Positions 1 through 8,166 of a DNA stretch of 64,000 nt are shown one piece after another. Every line of letters starts with the position of its first letter. Position 1 is the first letter of the stretch. A program made the translations under genes and the position numbers. The stretch lies in NCBI GenBank assembly GCA_029260795.1, contig JAJDCO010000018.1, positions 1-64,000 on the forward strand. The letters run 5' to 3'. The stretch comes from Planctomycetota bacterium (GTDB lineage Bacteria; Planctomycetota; OFTM77). The notes below the pieces were generated by a model. It made no database searches. It saw nothing but the letters and a program-made list of their open reading frames with translations, and was not told the DNA's origin.

Positions 1-474
1 ACTTGCGGAGAGGACGTGGAGTCGCGACGTCGCAGACTGCAATCACGGCGATTCACTCCGTTCTCGTCAAGTCGGGTCAAGCGGACGAGATACCAAGCCC
101 AGGATCGGCCCGAAACCACCCACTCACGATTTAGGAGAGGCGTTTTTTTGTGAGAGGTTTAGTCCTGCTGACATCTTCTTTGACGTATGTAGTTTTGAAG
201 GTGTGAGTAGAGCGTCGCTATTGACTTGCCTTGCCAAGAGCCGAGACGTTGCGATGTCAGTTATTCACGCTTCGCGTCGGGTGGCGACCAGGATCCGGAG
301 CCGCTCTCCAGATGGCGAGAGGTGAAACATGGACGTCTCACATTCGGCGGCTCGTTTGCACCCGGCACGACGCACCTTGACTGGCTGCTCCACCGCCACG
401 AGGCTGTGATTCGCGCGAAGGACTTCCGACGAAGGAGCAGCTCACCCCTCCTTCGGCCGTTCGGGCTCTGGCTT
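1..474. other. intergenic stretch, no gene recognised
   Basis: No open frame here looks like a protein. Bases around 120-230 are visibly more AT-rich than the rest and include a run of seven T at about 145. Near the right end a stem-loop (430-455) lies just beyond the stop of the topoisomerase fragment. Nothing else is identifiable. Confidence 0.6.
430..455 (-). terminator. possible stem-loop after topoisomerase fragment
   Basis: CGAAGGAG (430-437) pairs perfectly with CTCCTTCG (448-455) around a 10-nt loop. It lies about 20 nt past the TAG stop of the TopoVI-A frame on the minus strand. No T-tract follows, so intrinsic termination is uncertain. Confidence 0.3.
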
Positions 475-1596
475 CTACGGCAGGAAGCGGCTGGCGGCGG
501 CGAGCTTTTCGGGGATGTACGTATCGATGACGTAGTTGAGTCCCCACTTGGCCAGCGCCTGCTGCTCGGCGCGTTGGCCCAGCTTGTGGAGTTGCTGGAG
601 TGACTTCTCCCAGCGCGGGTAGGACTTGGAGAAGGGGTCGTTCTTCAAGGCATCGTTGGCACGCTTGACGTCGACGTCCTTCAAGGGATGGGTGGGCAGC
701 TCATCGTCGACGATGTCCTGAGGAGTCACGCCCAGGAACCGTGCCTTGGGCACGCAGAAGAACTCGTTGATGTGCGCGGCGTGGCCGGAGTCGACCTTCA
801 GCGTGCGATAGATGTTGCAGATCCCGTACGGATCGCAATCGACGAAGGCGTCGACCGGGATGTTCTTGTCGACGGACCGTCGGCGGATGAAGCGACGCGT
901 GGCGCGCGCCGGCACGCCGCCGAGGCCGATGGGGATGCAGTGCGCCTTCTGCCAGAACTTGTGATACTGCAGCCGCTGGAACATATCGCCGGTCTCGATG
1001 GCGAGGACGGACTGGGCCTGGGTGTCGAAGCGCAGGTGCTCGGCCGAGTGCGGGATCGTGTAGGCGCCGGTCCCGAAGCGTGTGCAGTCGATGCGGATGT
1101 CCTCGTGGGTATCGGGATCCCGGTCGATGATGACGAGTTCGCCGGCCACCGCGCCGCCGTGCTCCTCGGGGTAGAACCGGAGCTGCTCGCGGGTGACGTC
1201 ATCGATGGAGAACATCCCCTCGATGTCGTCCATGACCGCATCGGACTCGTTCTGCTCGTTGAACTTCGCGTCGTCCCAGTTCTTCGACTGGTAGTAGGCG
1301 TCTCGCTTGGTGGCGAAGTCGTTGGTTTCGATCTACTCCTTCGACAGGCCCATCATGCGCAACGACTGTGCGAAGCCCTTGACGGTGTTGACCGACAGCG
1401 AGCGGACCTTGCGCTGGCGCCCGATCTCGAAGTAGCCGCGGCGCTTGTCGTAGCGCACGTTGCTCAGTGCCCGCATCGGGAACTTCATCTCGGGCTTGTC
1501 GAGCTCGTTGATCTCGGTGAAGACGTTCTGCGCGACCTCGGAGATGCGCTGCACGGCGACTTTGTCGAGCCCTTTCAAGGCGACCTTCTTCTTGGG
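475..1596 (-). pseudogene. DNA topoisomerase VI subunit A (Spo11/TopVIA family), broken
   Basis: The translation matches the A subunit of topoisomerase VI, the DNA-cleaving half of this type IIB enzyme. From the 5' side it shows a Lys-rich start (PKKKVALKGLDKVAV), an N-terminal region with SNVRYD, the segment KRDAYYQSKNW that should hold the catalytic tyrosine, and a Toprim part with ELVIIDRD and the acidic DCDPYG motif. The C-terminus ends normally in ...AAASRFLP. Two lesions are visible. A TAG at 1335-1333 interrupts the frame between GLSKE and IETNDF, where a Leu codon (TTG to TAG) would be expected. The frame also has no start codon of its own, because its 5' end abuts an out-of-frame dehydrogenase fragment. 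A product started at the ATG at 1233 would lack the catalytic tyrosine. No TopVI-B gene is in the window. An assembly or sequencing error is the alternative to a true pseudogene. Confidence 0.82.
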
Positions 1597-1981
1597 CGCC
1601 GGCGGCCATGCCGAGCAGTACGCCGTCGACATTGACCGCAAACACTCGGCGCCATCGGTCGAGCGTCATCTCGGCGATGGGTGCCTCGTCGGCGATGCCG
1701 GCCGCGTTGACGAGGACGTCGAGCCGACCCCACTTCGCCAGCACGCTCTCGACGGCGGTCTTCCAATCGGGGTCCGACGTGACGCCGAGGGACACCACGA
1801 GGCTCGAGTCGGCATGAGGACGAATCTCGACCACCGCCTGCTCGGCGCGTGGCACGTCGATGTCGGCGAGCACGATGCGGTCCCCTTGATGCGCAAAGGC
1901 CCGCGCCGTCGCGCGACCGATTCCCGACGCGGCGCCCGTAATCATCACGACGCGCGGACTCGAGGACTCAGCGGACATCAT
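1597..1981 (-). pseudogene. short-chain dehydrogenase/reductase, N-terminal fragment
   Basis: The first ~125 codons encode a classical SDR Rossmann half: cofactor-binding GAASGIG near residue 14, LADID after beta-2, the NAAG motif and FAVNVDGVLLGM on helix 4. The catalytic Ser and YxxxK, and everything after them, are missing. Within about 12 bp of 1600 the sequence becomes topoisomerase VI A in another frame. The likely start is ATG 1981 or 1978, behind a GGAG; a GTG at 1990 is also in frame. The frame runs on to 1199 but is then only the wrong frame of the topoisomerase. The enzyme cannot be active as it stands. Confidence 0.75.
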
Positions 1982-2312
1982 TGGCTCCACATCGACTCGT
2001 GAATGTGAGCTACTCCATCACGATCGAGGCGAGCAGGCAAGATCGCGGATGGGCGAAGAAACAGAGACACGAACGGAGCTCGTCACGAAGGTCGCCCGCG
2101 CCGTGGAACAGAGCGGCGAACGGAGCTCGTCTCGAAGGTCGCCCGCGCCGTGGAACAGAGCGGCGAACGGAGCTCGTCTCAAGGGTCGCCTGCGCCGTGG
2201 AACAGAGCGGCGAACGGAGCTCGTCTCAAGGGTCGATCAGCCGGCATCCCACAGAGGCGGGAAGTCGTCACAGTCGAGTATCATCGGTGAGAGAGCGGCA
2301 CTCTGAGCCAAG
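1982..2312. other. intergenic stretch holding a tandem repeat
   Basis: There is no believable gene between the dehydrogenase start and the cytochrome stop. Open frames here are produced by the 47-bp repeat (2071-2235). Bases 2236-2312 show nothing recognisable. Confidence 0.6.
2071..2235. repeat. 47-bp tandem repeat, about 3.5 copies
   Basis: Units starting GAACGGAGCTCGTC begin at 2071, 2118, 2165 and 2212, an exact 47-bp period. Copies differ at a few positions (for example GTCACGAAGG, GTCTCGAAGG, GTCTCAAGGG), and the last copy is partial. The unit length is not a multiple of three, and the repeat sits between genes. Confidence 0.9.
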
Positions 2313-4136
2313 CTACTTGCCCCGACGCGCCCACTCCAACAACGCCCGCGCTTGCTCGAAATCATGAAGCGGTCCCACCCGATCGAGCACCTCGAGAGCG
2401 GCTCGGCCTTCCTTCGACGCGACGTTCCGCGCGGCCGCAAAAAGTCCGTCGATCTCCTGGTGCCACTCGTCCGCCACGTCCCCGATCTCGTCGTCGTGGC
2501 ACTCCAGGCAGAGCGCTCGCCGATTCGTCGCGTCGACTCTCTCCGGCTCGGCGTGGCAGTCCTCGCAGGCGAGGTCGTGATGCTTACCGGGCGTGACCTC
2601 GATCAACGATGCGATCTCGCGGAGCTCGCCTTTCACGAAGGCATCGATCTCCGCATGACAGCCTTCGCACGTGTTCGGTGGCGTGGAGCCTCCGTCGTGG
2701 CAGGAGGCGCAGGCGAGGCCCGCGTGCGTGCCGGCCAGCGGCATGGGATGGACGTAGTCGCCGGGCACGAGGGATTCCGTTCCGCCGGGATGATTCATGA
2801 AGGTATGGCACGAGCGGCAGTCGCTCCCGATGACTTGGCCGCCGTCCGACTGGTGCTGACCGCCATGACACCTCTGGCAGCCCGGCGTTTCGAGGTGCCC
2901 GATGTGATTGGGCCGCACGCGCCAGTCGGTCCGCATCTCGGGAAAGAGATTCAGTGCATACTCCTCGGCGATCGCGTCCGCCGCCGCCTCGACCTCGCGA
3001 GGCCGCTCCTGGGCGAGCGCGGGATAGTGCTCCGTGTAGTACGCAGTCAATCCGCTTCGGATCGCCTCCTCGGCCTCAGCGCCCGTCTCGTACTCGGCGC
3101 TGAGAAGCGCGACCGCTTCGCGCTTCAAGAACGGAAGCGAGGCCACGCTCCCTTCATACAGCAGGCGATCGAGGATCTGCTGTGGAGAGTCACCCTGGTG
3201 GGCCGGGCGATTGTGGCAGTCCATGCAGTCCATCACACGGAGCTCGCCTTTCGGCGGCGGTGCATCGGACGGCAGACCGTCTGATCGATACACGATCGAC
3301 TCGCCGGCGACGTTCGTTCGAACCCAGGGAATCTGCAGACGCTTCGAGTCGGTCGCGACGTACTCGACGAAATGCGCGTCCGTGGCCGCGTGCCAATGGA
3401 TGCCGCGCGCTGGCTCGGATACCGAGCCCGTTCGCCCCAAGTCGAGCGTCATGTGGACGGGGCGGGGAGAGTTCGCTTCGTCGGAAGCGAAGTGGGGCCG
3501 CCTTATCAACCGCTCGCCGTGTGGCTTCTCGGCCCAGTGGCAGTTCTTGCAGATGTCACCGGCTGGACGCATGTGCTCGAGAGGCGTTGGAATCGGGCGC
3601 GGAAAGGAGTCGGTCAACATCGACCAGAGCTGGCGAGTGCCGTTGAGCTTGGCGCGCACGAACCACCACGCCCCTTCACCGACATGACAGTCGGCGCAGG
3701 GCACGCTCGCGTGCGGCGAGTGCTGGTAGGTCGTGAACGTCGGCCCCATCGGCAAGTGACACGCCTGGCCACAGAACTCGACCGACTCCGAGTACTGGTA
3801 TCCGCTGTACCCGGTGAAGGCGAGGAAGGGGATGAGCAGCGCGAAGGTGGTCACCAAGCCGCCGATCACGCCCGCGACCGGGATCTTACCCTTCTCCGGA
3901 ATCACGAGCTCCCCGCGCCGAACGCGACGCCGCGTGCGCACCACTCCGATCGCGATCAGCACGAGGCCCAAGAAGACGAACACCGGCAGCACGAGATGGA
4001 AGGCGATGTTCAGGTAGGGGTTGGCGGTCCCCATCACGACTTCGGTGACGAGCAGCGTCAGGTGCAACATCCCCGCACCGCCGGCCAGCAGGAGGCCGGC
4101 GAAGGTCCAGGGGTTTCTCAGGGTCAGGCGCCACAC
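2313..4136 (-). CDS. ImcH/NapC-NirT-type inner-membrane multiheme cytochrome c (10 hemes)
   Basis: This is a probable menaquinol-oxidising cytochrome that passes electrons from the inner membrane to the periplasm. The 607-aa product has three membrane helices (about residues 11-33, 42-65 and 86-108). A NapC/NirT heme domain follows, opening with an atypical CX3CH site (CGQACH, 122-127) as in ImcH-like proteins. Nine CXXCH sites come after it, at about 147, 196, 304, 420, 440, 476, 490, 524 and 543. The segments PRPIPTPLEHMRPAG and CKNCHWAEKPHGE are typical of the family. The C-terminal heme-rich extension makes it longer than heptaheme ImcH, as I recall that family. The start is GTG at 4136, and the gene lies 71 nt after the OmcA-like gene, last in the cluster. 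Substrate and acceptor are inferred from family and context. Confidence 0.85.
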   Translation of the reverse strand: MWRLTLRNPWTFAGLLLAGGAGMLHLTLLVTEVVMGTANPYLNIAFHLVLPVFVFLGLVLIAIGVVRTRRRVRRGELVIPEKGKIPVAGVIGGLVTTFALLIPFLAFTGYSGYQYSESVEFCGQACHLPMGPTFTTYQHSPHASVPCADCHVGEGAWWFVRAKLNGTRQLWSMLTDSFPRPIPTPLEHMRPAGDICKNCHWAEKPHGERLIRRPHFASDEANSPRPVHMTLDLGRTGSVSEPARGIHWHAATDAHFVEYVATDSKRLQIPWVRTNVAGESIVYRSDGLPSDAPPPKGELRVMDCMDCHNRPAHQGDSPQQILDRLLYEGSVASLPFLKREAVALLSAEYETGAEAEEAIRSGLTAYYTEHYPALAQERPREVEAAADAIAEEYALNLFPEMRTDWRVRPNHIGHLETPGCQRCHGGQHQSDGGQVIGSDCRSCHTFMNHPGGTESLVPGDYVHPMPLAGTHAGLACASCHDGGSTPPNTCEGCHAEIDAFVKGELREIASLIEVTPGKHHDLACEDCHAEPERVDATNRRALCLECHDDEIGDVADEWHQEIDGLFAAARNVASKEGRAALEVLDRVGPLHDFEQARALLEWARRGK

Positions 4137-4207
4137 AGTGGGAGAGTCCTATTCTCGGGGCGAGCGATGCGCGACGACACGCGCAGCTCGTGAAGGGGAT
4201 TCACGCC

Positions 4208-7084
4208 TCAGCGGGCGCGGTGCACGAGCTCGACGTCTTGGTCACCGCCGGGTCCATGGCAGATCGAGCACGACTCGGTGCCATCGGGAGCCGTCTGCAC
4301 GGCCGCGTGCGCGTGGGCGGCGGGGGATTGGTGACATGAGCTACAGACCGACGTCCACTCGAGGACCGGTGTGCCGGGCTCGAAGGGATGGTCCCGATCG
4401 GACGGCTCGAGCCAAGCGAAGTTGTCGCGTCCGTGACACGCCTGGCAGTCGGCGGCTCCGTTGGGCATCGCCGGAAAGTGCACCTCCTCGTACGTGTGCG
4501 GGTTGTTGCCGAATCCGACCACGACGTAGCTTTCGGGCTCATGCAGATCCGCTCCGCGATGAATCGCGTGCAGCATGGTCCGGAAATCGATGGAGAGGGC
4601 CGGCGTCGGGAAGGACGTCGAGCGTGACTCGTAGGGAGGCAAGTCCTCGGCGCCAGCCGAGGAGTGGCAAGCGACGCAAGCGTCGAAGCCACCACGATTG
4701 CCGCCGTGGAAGGTCAGGAAGCCGTGGCAGGAAGCGCAGCTCTCGCCCGAATCGATGATCCGGCTGGGCTCGATCTTGCCATCTCCACCCACGAAGTCGA
4801 TCGTGCCTGCGTGCGAGGGGACCGTGTAGTCGTTGGTCTCACCGAACAGCTCGAGCGACACCGCACGCCGACCCCAGATCGCGAGCGAGTACGTTCCGGG
4901 CACCAGCAGCTTGCCACCCCACTCTCCCGCCGCCTCGCCGAGGTCCGGTGAGTCGTTGAGCGGCGTTGGGTATCGGCTCGGCACGACGTAGTCGGTCGTG
5001 TAGCTGACGACCACGTCCCCGTCGGGGATGCCCCCGGGGCCCTCGGTGATCTCGCCCGTGGCGGCATTGAGGGAGTAGTCCGCGGAGTCGACCGTCGTCA
5101 GCGTGACGAAGTCGACCGAGGCGTTGACGGCGTGAGCCTGGCGTAGCCACGGCTGATGGGCGGTGGCATCGATCGATCCGAGCCAGAGCCGGTTGCCCTC
5201 GACCCACTGGATGCGCACGACCTCCTGCTCCGGTTGTCCGTCGTCGATCACCAGGTACTGGTCGTTGGCGAAGACGGAGCCATCGTCGACGTCGATGAAG
5301 TTCTGGAAGGGGACGCCCGCCGCGCTCAGCATCGTCGTGGCCGGCCCCGTCGCCGTGCGTACCCGCACGGTCGTGGTGGCGCCCGAAACGTTCCAATGCG
5401 GCGCTCGGCTCGTCTGGAACACCTCGTCGGGCGAGCTCGTTGCGGTCCCGATGAAGTCGAGATGCACGAGCTCGGGCACGTTCGTCTGGTAGGGCGGTCC
5501 CGCATTCAAGATCGAGAGGGGCGGTCGGATGAAGTTCAGCAGCTGCGGGTTCTCGCTCGGACCACGTAGGGCGAGCTCGATGCGATTCACGATCGAAGGG
5601 CTCACCGCATTGCCCGCGTCATCGAGCAGGTTGAATGTCACCGAGACGCTCTCGCCGACGTCGAACGTGCCATCGTCGTCATTGTCACCGGACTCGTCGA
5701 TCGAGACGATCTCGAAGTGCACGCCCGGGTCGACGTCGGGGTCGGCGAGCGGGTGCACATGACCCTCGAGCGCCGAGAGTGTGTTGCCCGAAGCGGGGTG
5801 ACAGCTCACGCACTGGGAGTCGTTGGTCTGCGGCGGCATGGTCTGATTGTTGGCCGTGTAGGGCCGCGTCCAGTCGATGTCGTCGTGGCAGGAGCCGCAG
5901 GCGCGCGCCGTCGGCTGGCTCAGGGCCTGGCTGCCCTGGGCCGGCGCCGGCAAGGGTCCATCACCGTCGGGATCGCCGTGGCAGCTCGCGCAGTCGGTCA
6001 CGCCCGTGAGCATCGTGTCCTCGAGCTCCTGCGCGGCGCCCGAAAGACCGGTGTAGCCCGCGTCCTTGGGCATCGCGTACTCGAAGCTCGGGAAGAGCGG
6101 GTAGTGCACGTCGGAGTAGTCATGCACGAAGTCCCCGAACCCGACGAGCCGGTACGGCTGCTCATCTCGGTTGTAGACGCGCGTGCCGTCGGTTTTGGTG
6201 CTGACACCGAGCACGGACGGTAGGTGGGCGCCGTTATGGATCTTGTGGATCATGACGCGCATGTCGATCGAGGCACCGGGCGTGCCGTCCGCGACGCCGG
6301 GGAGGTTGCGATCTTCGGCACCGGACGTGTGGCAGAGCAGGCACAGCGTCGGGTCGCGGCGAATCCCACCATGGGCGCGCAGGCTCGTGTGGCACGTGTT
6401 GCAGTTGGCGGCCGTGAAGACCTCGCGCGATTGGAGTGTCGTGGCGCCGCCGAGCAGAAAGTCGTGCGTCAGGTTGCCGACGTCCCGATGCGACTCGCCC
6501 TCGATCACGTACTCGCGGAACATCTCGATGCCGAGCGTGTAGGTGCCGGCCACCAATGGCTGACCCTGGCGCTCGCCATCGGCCGGACCGAACGAACCCG
6601 TGTCGTTCAGCGGAGGCAGGTACGTGGCCGGAATGGTCTCGCTGAACGAGTAGGTGTAGGAGCCGTCGGAGTTGCGCTTCGACTCTGCCACTAGATCGTC
6701 CTGCGAGGCGATCACTCTCTGGTAGTTGACCGTCGGACCCGAGATCAGGATGTTGGCGAAGTCGAGCGACGAGAGGGGGAGCTCCGTTCCGTCATGGCGC
6801 CGCAGCGTGAAGGTCACGATCGGGCGATCGCCGACCTGGAACGTGCCATCGGCTCCGCTGGCCCCGCCGAGTGCGACCAACGTCAGCACCGCGCCCGGCA
6901 AGTCGGCGCGGCGATCGAGCTGATCGCTGCCCGCTGGCGGCTCGAAGTCGGAGGGCGGTCTCGAAGAGCTCACGAGGAACGTGTCGCCGTCCCGGCTGCA
7001 GCTCACACTCAGCAGCATGCCGAGCAAGAGAGGGAGCAGGCTGCTCAGTATCGCGGATCGGGTCCAGTGCACTCGAGAGAACAT
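4208..7084 (-). CDS. OmcA/MtrC-family decaheme c-type cytochrome, surface lipoprotein
   Basis: This is a probable terminal reductase on the outer face of the outer membrane. The start is ATG 7084, preceded by AGGAG; the frame is open upstream, but that part only shadows the neighbouring gene. The 958-aa product has a signal peptide with the lipobox LLSVSC (Cys 29). It contains exactly ten CXXCH hemes in two pentaheme clusters: 228, 248, 365, 396, 425 and then 783, 803, 880, 914, 939. The clusters are separated by beta-rich segments (about 80-220 and 450-770), the usual OmcA/MtrC plan of alternating split-barrel and heme domains. Paired motifs recur in both halves (SIDMRVMIHKIHNGA and SIDFRTMLHAIHRGA). 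It lies 61 nt after the 13-heme gene and 71 nt before the ImcH-like gene. Confidence 0.92.
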   Translation of the reverse strand: MFSRVHWTRSAILSSLLPLLLGMLLSVSCSRDGDTFLVSSSRPPSDFEPPAGSDQLDRRADLPGAVLTLVALGGASGADGTFQVGDRPIVTFTLRRHDGTELPLSSLDFANILISGPTVNYQRVIASQDDLVAESKRNSDGSYTYSFSETIPATYLPPLNDTGSFGPADGERQGQPLVAGTYTLGIEMFREYVIEGESHRDVGNLTHDFLLGGATTLQSREVFTAANCNTCHTSLRAHGGIRRDPTLCLLCHTSGAEDRNLPGVADGTPGASIDMRVMIHKIHNGAHLPSVLGVSTKTDGTRVYNRDEQPYRLVGFGDFVHDYSDVHYPLFPSFEYAMPKDAGYTGLSGAAQELEDTMLTGVTDCASCHGDPDGDGPLPAPAQGSQALSQPTARACGSCHDDIDWTRPYTANNQTMPPQTNDSQCVSCHPASGNTLSALEGHVHPLADPDVDPGVHFEIVSIDESGDNDDDGTFDVGESVSVTFNLLDDAGNAVSPSIVNRIELALRGPSENPQLLNFIRPPLSILNAGPPYQTNVPELVHLDFIGTATSSPDEVFQTSRAPHWNVSGATTTVRVRTATGPATTMLSAAGVPFQNFIDVDDGSVFANDQYLVIDDGQPEQEVVRIQWVEGNRLWLGSIDATAHQPWLRQAHAVNASVDFVTLTTVDSADYSLNAATGEITEGPGGIPDGDVVVSYTTDYVVPSRYPTPLNDSPDLGEAAGEWGGKLLVPGTYSLAIWGRRAVSLELFGETNDYTVPSHAGTIDFVGGDGKIEPSRIIDSGESCASCHGFLTFHGGNRGGFDACVACHSSAGAEDLPPYESRSTSFPTPALSIDFRTMLHAIHRGADLHEPESYVVVGFGNNPHTYEEVHFPAMPNGAADCQACHGRDNFAWLEPSDRDHPFEPGTPVLEWTSVCSSCHQSPAAHAHAAVQTAPDGTESCSICHGPGGDQDVELVHRAR

Positions 7085-7145
7085 GAGAGGCTCCTGATCT
7101 CGTCTTTCAGAGGCGGGCGAGGGATCGCCCGGTATGGGTCGGGAG

Positions 7146-8165
7146 TCAGCGACGATGGCAGTTGATACAGTCGTCGCCGTTGTCGGGATGTCTGAGGGCT
7201 TGACCTGCCCCGTGGCATTGTCGGCAATCGAGGGCCGTCGTGTGCCAGGGCGGCATCGGCGGCACGCGCTGGTGGCTCGGCGTGGTCGCATGGCAGATCG
7301 CGCAGCGCGGCTCGCGGGACACTGGCTCGTGACAGTTGACGCAATGTCGGTTGCGCGGGCTGCCGAAGCTCGCCTTGTGTGAGGTTGGCTCCACGCTGCT
7401 GTGGCAGCGCACGCAGAAGTCGGTCTGATGACAGGTTTGGCACGAGCGGCGGTCGATCGAGGCGAGAAGGCCGTGGCCGCGGCGGCGGAATTGGTTCGTG
7501 TGGCTCGTGGGCTGGCGCGTGAGATGACAGCCCTCGCAGGTATCGGGTCCGCGTTCGCCGTCATGACACCAGCTGCACGACTCGAGATCCGACTCGGTCG
7601 TCGAGCGTCCGTGGGCTTGCATCCAGCTCGCGCGGTGCGAGGAAGGGGCGAGGTCTCTTCGGATCACGGAGTGACAGGTCGCACAGTCGTCCGAGACCTT
7701 CTGCTCTTGGTGGCACGAGAGGCACTCGGGCTTCGGGACGCCGACCTCCGCGCCGAGTGAGTCGCTCGTGCCGACCTCGCCGTGACAGGAGGCGCAGTCG
7801 CCGTAGCCGGCGTGGGCCGCGTGATCGAAGATCACTTCCTCTGCCAACGCGCTGAAGGTCGGACCCTGCCAGCGACCTTCGGCGTCGTAGAAGCGGCTGA
7901 CCTGCTGGGTGTCCGGCTTGCCTTCATCCATGCCCTCGTGGCAGATCTCACAGGTCTCGAGCGCCACCGGAATCAACGCGCCCGTGTCCTCCGACGTCTC
8001 GTGACAGTCACCACACTCGAGTCCTTCCTCGGTGTGAGGCGCGTGCGGAAACGCGACGCGAGTCCCGCCGACGCTCTCGCTCGTGAACGGAGAAGTGCAT
8101 CCGAGATAGAGCAGAAAACCCGCCAGGGAAGCGATCATCAGCGCGCAGACCGTTCGGCCGTTCAT
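7146..8165 (-). CDS. 13-heme periplasmic/outer-membrane lipoprotein cytochrome c
   Basis: The 339-aa protein has a signal peptide ending in the lipobox LYLGC (Cys 23) and thirteen CXXCH sites, at about 51, 72, 124, 148, 161, 197, 210, 242, 251, 275, 288, 314 and 333, roughly one per 25 residues. Extra HxxH-type histidines (FPHAPH, FDHAAH) could be distal ligands. It starts one base after the porin stop, so the two are surely co-expressed. By position it plays the MtrA part, an electron wire inserted in the barrel. However, its heme count and spacing differ from the DmsE/MtrA decaheme family, so this is an analogy rather than clear homology. Confidence 0.85.
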   Translation of the reverse strand: MNGRTVCALMIASLAGFLLYLGCTSPFTSESVGGTRVAFPHAPHTEEGLECGDCHETSEDTGALIPVALETCEICHEGMDEGKPDTQQVSRFYDAEGRWQGPTFSALAEEVIFDHAAHAGYGDCASCHGEVGTSDSLGAEVGVPKPECLSCHQEQKVSDDCATCHSVIRRDLAPSSHRASWMQAHGRSTTESDLESCSWCHDGERGPDTCEGCHLTRQPTSHTNQFRRRGHGLLASIDRRSCQTCHQTDFCVRCHSSVEPTSHKASFGSPRNRHCVNCHEPVSREPRCAICHATTPSHQRVPPMPPWHTTALDCRQCHGAGQALRHPDNGDDCINCHRR

Positions 8166-8166
8166 C

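Noticed and set aside
226..603. 125-codon frame at the left end
   Set aside because: Overlaps the 3' end of the topoisomerase frame on the other strand; composition is typical of a shadow.
1981..2367. 128-codon frame over the 47-bp repeat
   Set aside because: Generated by the repeat itself; the 47-bp period shifts frame each unit.
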